This document shows positions 60,407 through 64,000 of a stretch of 64,000 nucleotides of DNA, one piece after another. The first letter of the stretch is position 1; each line of letters begins with the position of its first letter. The stretch is taken from positions 55,803 through 119,802 of the forward strand of contig DASXUK010000002.1 of NCBI GenBank assembly GCA_036504875.1, read 5' to 3'. A program made the translations under genes and the position numbers. The notes under the pieces were generated by a model, which saw only the letters and a program-made list of their open reading frames with translations, ran no database searches and was not told the origin of the DNA. Origin of the DNA: JACPFJ01 sp036504875. GTDB lineage: Bacteria > Desulfobacterota > Desulfuromonadia > Geobacterales > Pseudopelobacteraceae.

Positions 60407-61375
60407 ATGCACTGGATAATGATACTTATTGCCTTCATCTTTACAGCCCGGCCGGTAATGGCTCAGGAACTATCAATCATGGGCGGCCTGGCGGAAAGTC
60501 TCGATTCGGGCCACATCTCCTCTTCCTGGCAGCTTGAATATCGGCAGGGATTGGGAGAACATCTTGATGCCGGCCTCTCCTACGTAAACGAAGGCCACAT
60601 CCCCAATCATCACCGTGACGGCGGCGCCCTGCAGTTTTGGGCTCAGACCAGAGCCCTGGACAAACATCTTTCTTTGGCGGCCGGGCTGGGGCCGTACTAT
60701 TTCTTCGACACCACCAACAAAACACTCGCAGGACCATCCCAGAATGATCACGGGTGGGCAGGCATCCTCAGCCTGGCGGCCACTTTTTACACCGAAAGCC
60801 GCTGGCTATTTCAACTACGCACCAATTGGATTGGGATCGGCAGTGATGTGGACAGATTATCCGCGGTAGCCGGAATCGGTTATCAGTTGGAAGATACCGC
60901 CACCAAACCGGGCTTCAGAGATAGTGTAGCTAATCCGGATGCCAAAAATGAACTGACGGTTTTTCTCGGTCAGACCGTCACCAATACCTTCAGCACCTCA
61001 CAGGATGTGGCCACCAGCATCGAATACAGACGGAGACTGGCGCGCCACATCGAGTGGACTGCAGCCTGGTTATACGAAGTCGATGACAGGATTATCCGGA
61101 GAAATGGTTTAACAACCCAGCTCTGGGCAGTCCAGCCATTCTTTGACGACAGTTTTTCCATCGGAGTTGGTGGTGGCGGCTATTTTGCCGTCGAGCATTA
61201 CGATGACCTTATCTATGGGAAGAACACCGATCGGGTCCTGTCCGGTATAGTTGCTTTTACCGCCAGCTACAGGTTTCAACCGCACTGGGATATAAGGACC
61301 TCGTGGAACCGCATAATCACCAAATACCATATGGATACTGATGTGATCATGGGAGGCGTCGGCTTCCGTTTTTGA
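60407..61375 (+). CDS. Predicted outer-membrane beta-barrel protein
   Basis: This 322-residue protein has a signal peptide ending in VMAQE (about 20). Alternating hydrophobic/polar strands throughout (WQLEYRQGLGEHLDAGLSY, ELTVFLGQTVTNTF) and the C-terminal ...GGVGFRF end in Phe as barrel proteins do. Some features recall PagL-like acyloxyacyl hydrolases, but I cannot place the catalytic His-Ser with confidence. The start could be the ATG at 60407 or the one at 60419; neither has a strong SD. A short ORF with a strong SD overlaps its start (see findings). Confidence 0.82.
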   Translation: MHWIMILIAFIFTARPVMAQELSIMGGLAESLDSGHISSSWQLEYRQGLGEHLDAGLSYVNEGHIPNHHRDGGALQFWAQTRALDKHLSLAAGLGPYYFFDTTNKTLAGPSQNDHGWAGILSLAATFYTESRWLFQLRTNWIGIGSDVDRLSAVAGIGYQLEDTATKPGFRDSVANPDAKNELTVFLGQTVTNTFSTSQDVATSIEYRRRLARHIEWTAAWLYEVDDRIIRRNGLTTQLWAVQPFFDDSFSIGVGGGGYFAVEHYDDLIYGKNTDRVLSGIVAFTASYRFQPHWDIRTSWNRIITKYHMDTDVIMGGVGFRF

Positions 61376-61451
61376 GTCAGAAACCCTGCCATGGCTTGCC
61401 ACCGATCCAAATCCTACCTGTTTTACATTGCCACCTACCCTGCTTTTGTAA

Positions 61452-61470
61452 TAGATTAGAGGCTAATCTA
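61452..61470. promoter_or_regulatory. Perfect 8-bp inverted repeat upstream of fdhD-mobA (possible operator)
   Basis: TAGATTAG-AGG-CTAATCTA is fully symmetric, sits 15 bp before the fdhD-mobA ATG and lacks a U-run, so it looks like a protein-binding site rather than a terminator. Confidence 0.45.
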
Positions 61471-61485
61471 TCGACAGGAAAACCT

Positions 61486-62841
61486 ATGTCCAACCACTTT
61501 TTCGCCTACCGTGATGGTGCCCTGGCAGCAATCCAAGGCACTGTTGTGCGTGAATTCCCCCTGCAACTGATCGTAAACGGCCGGGAAATAGCCACCCTGA
61601 TCGCCTCCCCCCACGACCTGCGTTTTCTGGTGGCCGGATTCCTGCGTTTGCAGGGCTTCGTGCAAAAGCTAAGTGACTTCGAGATGTTCAGCGTCTGCGA
61701 GGATTTTGGCACTGCCAATATAAGGATCAAGGGAGAATTGCCGGAAAGGCTGAAACCGGTGCTGACTTCCGGCTGCGGCACAGGCATCAGCTTCAGCATG
61801 CCGGATGCTGCCCCGCAGCTTTCTGATCAGCTTTCACCGGTTTCATTCAAGCCGGCCGAGATCTTTTCACTGATGGATGAGCTGGCCAAACAGGCCGATA
61901 ACTACCGCACCCATGGCGGCATCCATTCAGCCGCGATTGGTCGCGATGGTGAACTGATGCTGTATGCCGAGGACCTCGGCCGCCATAACACCCTGGACCG
62001 GATGGCCGGAGAGGCTCTCTTCAAGGGTATTGATCTGGCCGGAACCACCTTGGTCACCTCCGGCCGTGTCTCTACCGAAATGGTTGCCAAAGCAGCGCTT
62101 TTGGGAGTGCGTCTGATCGCCTCGCGCACCTCCCCCACCGACATGGCCATCCGGCTGTGCGAACAGAGCGGCATCTGCCTGGCTGGCTACGTGCGGGGGG
62201 GCAAGTTCAACATTTACTGCCATGCCGAGTTGATTGAGGATCAGGCCGCCGATACCAAGATCGAGGGAATAACCGGCGTTATTCTGGCCGGAGGCGCCTC
62301 CCGCCGCATGGGAAACAACAAGTCCCTGCTGTTGTTTGGCGACAAGCCATTGATCGAGGTGGTGTACCGCACCCTGGCCGCTCTCTTTCATCAAGTCATC
62401 ATCGTTACTAACACGCCCGAAGATTATGCTTTTCTACCTTGCCGCAAGGTAGCCGACATCTACCCCGGTGCCGGCGCGATCGCCGGACTGCATGCCGGCC
62501 TGGCCGCCAGTCCCACCGAACGTATTTTTGTAACCGCCTGCGACATGCCCTTCCTCAATCCCGACCTGATCAGACAGCTCTGCAATGATAGCGATGGGGT
62601 CGATGCGGTGGTGCCGGTAAATGGCGAGGGATTGCGCGAACCGCTCCACGCGGTCTATGCTAGTTCTGTGGCAAAAGCGGTTCAGCAGGTCATCGAGCGG
62701 GGCGACAAAAGCATCTTGCTCTTGCTGGACCAGATACGGACGCGGCTGGTTGCACCTGAGGCGTTTCGCTCCATTATTGCTGCGGAGGAATCCTTCCGCA
62801 ATGTGAACACGCCGGAGGAATACAGTCGATTAGTAAGTTAG
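61486..62841 (+). CDS. FdhD-MobA fusion: formate dehydrogenase sulfur-carrier and molybdenum cofactor guanylyltransferase
   Basis: This 451-residue fusion carries FdhD at about 1-250 (LVTSGRVSTEMV, LIASRTSPTDMAIRL, YAEDLGRHNTLDRM) and MobA at about 261-451 (GVILAGGASRRMGNNKSLL, TACDMPFL, GEGLREPLHAVY). FdhD passes sulfur from IscS to the Mo/W-bis-MGD cofactor of formate dehydrogenase; MobA adds GMP to molybdopterin. In FdhD the usual CGxC pair is reduced to Cys97-Gly-Thr-Gly, so only the first Cys is kept. The ATG at 61486 has a CAGGA SD; reading back to 61372 would cross the palindrome. Joining these two steps in one chain makes metabolic sense for bis-MGD enzymes. Confidence 0.93.
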   Translation: MSNHFFAYRDGALAAIQGTVVREFPLQLIVNGREIATLIASPHDLRFLVAGFLRLQGFVQKLSDFEMFSVCEDFGTANIRIKGELPERLKPVLTSGCGTGISFSMPDAAPQLSDQLSPVSFKPAEIFSLMDELAKQADNYRTHGGIHSAAIGRDGELMLYAEDLGRHNTLDRMAGEALFKGIDLAGTTLVTSGRVSTEMVAKAALLGVRLIASRTSPTDMAIRLCEQSGICLAGYVRGGKFNIYCHAELIEDQAADTKIEGITGVILAGGASRRMGNNKSLLLFGDKPLIEVVYRTLAALFHQVIIVTNTPEDYAFLPCRKVADIYPGAGAIAGLHAGLAASPTERIFVTACDMPFLNPDLIRQLCNDSDGVDAVVPVNGEGLREPLHAVYASSVAKAVQQVIERGDKSILLLLDQIRTRLVAPEAFRSIIAAEESFRNVNTPEEYSRLVS

Positions 62842-63320
62842 AGGAGGCGTTCGGCGCGCTTGCGACTCCTCAGGGCAGTAAAGAAACCGCTTAGAAGAGC
62901 TGAACATTCCGCTTCCAGAATCCGCGGTACAAGCTGCACGCTGTGATTGAGACGAGCATCATTGGAAAGGTCGTACAATGAGCCGGCAGCGCCCCCCTTG
63001 GGGTCGAAGCAGCCAAAAACCACGGTCGGAATGCGGGCCAGGATGATGGCGCCCATGCACATCGTGCAGGGCTCCAGAGTTACATAAAGGGTAGTATTGA
63101 GCAGCCGCCAGGAACCGAGTTTCCTGGCGGCTTTTCTTATGGCGATCAATTCGGCGTGGGCAGCCGGGTCCTGGGAGGTTTCGCGCAAGTTGTGGCCGCG
63201 GGCGATTATTTTGCCATCCCGCACGATCACACAGCCGATCGGCACCTCATCCTTGCCATGGGCCTTGCCAGCCTCGGCAATCGCCCTTTGCATCCAGTAT
63301 TGGTGGTTTTTTTCGTTCAT
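62838..63320 (-). CDS. tadA: tRNA-specific adenosine deaminase
   Basis: This enzyme converts the wobble A34 of tRNA-Arg(ACG) to inosine. The 160 residues have the zinc deaminase motif HAE (His55-Glu57) and PCTMC (Cys85, Cys88). No SD precedes the ATG, and a promoter-like pair places the transcript start at or next to the ATG. The 3' end overlaps the mobA end by 4 bp. Confidence 0.95.
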   Translation of the reverse strand: MNEKNHQYWMQRAIAEAGKAHGKDEVPIGCVIVRDGKIIARGHNLRETSQDPAAHAELIAIRKAARKLGSWRLLNTTLYVTLEPCTMCMGAIILARIPTVVFGCFDPKGGAAGSLYDLSNDARLNHSVQLVPRILEAECSALLSGFFTALRSRKRAERLL

Positions 63321-63326
63321 AAAGGG

Positions 63327-63356
63327 AATCTAGCATAACGGCGAAAGCAGGGTAAA
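63327..63356 (-). promoter_or_regulatory. Possible promoter of tadA giving a leaderless message
   Basis: On the minus strand TTTACC and TAGATT are separated by 18 bp. The -10 box ends 6 bp before the tadA ATG. Confidence 0.4.
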
Positions 63357-63593
63357 GGCTTTAATTATTGGGTTACTCTCTGCTCAGAAATCCAGCGGGC
63401 TTTTTGCCTCTTTCACAGTCCTGACTGGCACGCAATGAGTTATAGAAGGTTGAATGTTGAATGGATTAACAACATGTCAGGTAATCATGCGACCATCTAA
63501 GCACCAATAGACTATATTAATAAATAGATTTTATGAAAAGCAAAAATGATGCTATAAAAAAATCTGTTTTGCTTAACGGATATGGGAAATAGC

Positions 63594-63959
63594 ATGAAAA
63601 CTCGAGTGAATTTAAAGCCAGGTCAAAAAGGTACTAAACGGCTGGTGGAACAGTACGGTGACAGTCTGGTTTGCGTGCGCTACCGCTACGATTCTGAAAA
63701 CCGCAGGCAACTGAAGACGGTAGAGATTATTGTCAGTGAAAGCAAATGGACCCCACCTCCGGCCAAATACCCGGCCAGTGCGCTTGTTCCGTTGCAGATT
63801 GGTATCAACGAAAAGAATTTACGAGCACAGGTAAAAGCTCTGGGCGGACAGTGGGACAGAGCTCAACGGGTATGGCTGGTGCGTTACGGATGTATCGCGG
63901 GTACAAAGCTGGAAAAGCTTATAGTATTAGAAACCTTGGATAAGAACAAAAATGGGTAA
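63594..63959 (+). CDS. Small conserved-looking protein, unknown function
   Basis: This 121-residue basic protein starts MKTRVNLKPGQKGTKRLV and contains a CVRYRYDSENRRQLKTVEIIV stretch; by memory such short proteins recur in Deltaproteobacteria, often near mobile genes. No motif of known function is seen. The start at 63594 has a GGGAAA-type SD; an ATG 12 bp earlier is weaker. The end of the window follows 41 bp later. Confidence 0.65.
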   Translation: MKTRVNLKPGQKGTKRLVEQYGDSLVCVRYRYDSENRRQLKTVEIIVSESKWTPPPAKYPASALVPLQIGINEKNLRAQVKALGGQWDRAQRVWLVRYGCIAGTKLEKLIVLETLDKNKNG

Positions 63960-64000
63960 AAGTTTATAATAATAGAAACCTTTCTGGTTTATAAATATAT

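Noticed and set aside
61372..61485. Upstream in-frame extension of the fdhD-mobA fusion
   Set aside because: It reads through the palindrome and lacks family similarity; the ATG at 61486 has a good SD.
1..64000. tRNA, rRNA, CRISPR, insertion sequence or prophage
   Set aside because: I looked in all gaps of more than 60 bp and saw no cloverleaf, spaced direct-repeat array, transposase or integrase.

Overview
The window looks like an anaerobic, metal-reducing member of the Geobacterales/Desulfuromonadales (Desulfobacterota). Three things suggest this: clustered multiheme c-type cytochromes beside an NHL-repeat lipoprotein; a secretion/pilus-like operon whose secretin ends in a cohesin domain; and housekeeping blocks whose content and order resemble those of Geobacter (ilvD-ilvB-ilvN-ilvC-psd-pssA; ftsH-folP-cdaA-cdaR-glmM-pdxJ-acpS-nnr-tsaE-lysC). 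This assignment rests on protein resemblance and gene order, not on a database search. I saw no rRNA, tRNA, CRISPR array, insertion sequence or prophage.

Layout. Positions 1-15914 (minus strand) hold an atypical type II secretion / type IV pilus-like assembly operon: GspF/PilC, GspE/PilB, PilM, PilN, PilO, PilP-like, a cohesin-tailed secretin and two pseudopilins. It runs straight into ftsE, ftsX, an EnvC-like amidase activator, the CtpA protease, a cohesin/dockerin protein and a divergent polysaccharide deacetylase cut by the window edge. Positions 16005-21456 (minus) form a second unit with its own promoter: a parvulin foldase, a dolichol-phosphate-mannose-synthase-like glycosyltransferase, a 61-residue membrane protein, an NHL lipoprotein and three multiheme cytochromes. 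Positions 21549-26800 carry rfbA followed by the rod-shape genes mreC, mreD, mrdA and rodA, with gmhB upstream.

Positions 27496-39247 hold aroF/G, sppA and a phosphodiesterase. They also hold the branched-chain amino acid genes (ilvC with psd and pssA; ilvD, two small lipoproteins, ilvB and ilvN) and one response-regulator/histidine-kinase protein. From 39535 to 62841 nearly everything is on the plus strand. First come glycogen phosphorylase, rarA, pfkA, corA, a small membrane protein and a lipoprotein. Then follows a long translationally coupled run: tilS, rbgA, ftsH, folP, cdaA, cdaR, glmM, pdxJ, acpS, nnr, a CBS protein, tsaE and lysC, closed by a clear terminator. The right end has an outer-membrane barrel protein, an FdhD-MobA fusion, tadA (minus) and a small conserved-looking protein.

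Two regions deserve most attention. The first is the secretion operon fused to the FtsEX/EnvC peptidoglycan-remodelling module, with cohesin on the secretin and a cohesin-plus-dockerin protein in the same operon. The second is the cytochrome unit, where two adjacent cytochromes each carry a rare CX3CH heme motif. Promoters were called by eye from -35/-10 matches with 17-18 bp spacers. Start codons were chosen from Shine-Dalgarno (SD) sequences, stop/start overlaps and family length.
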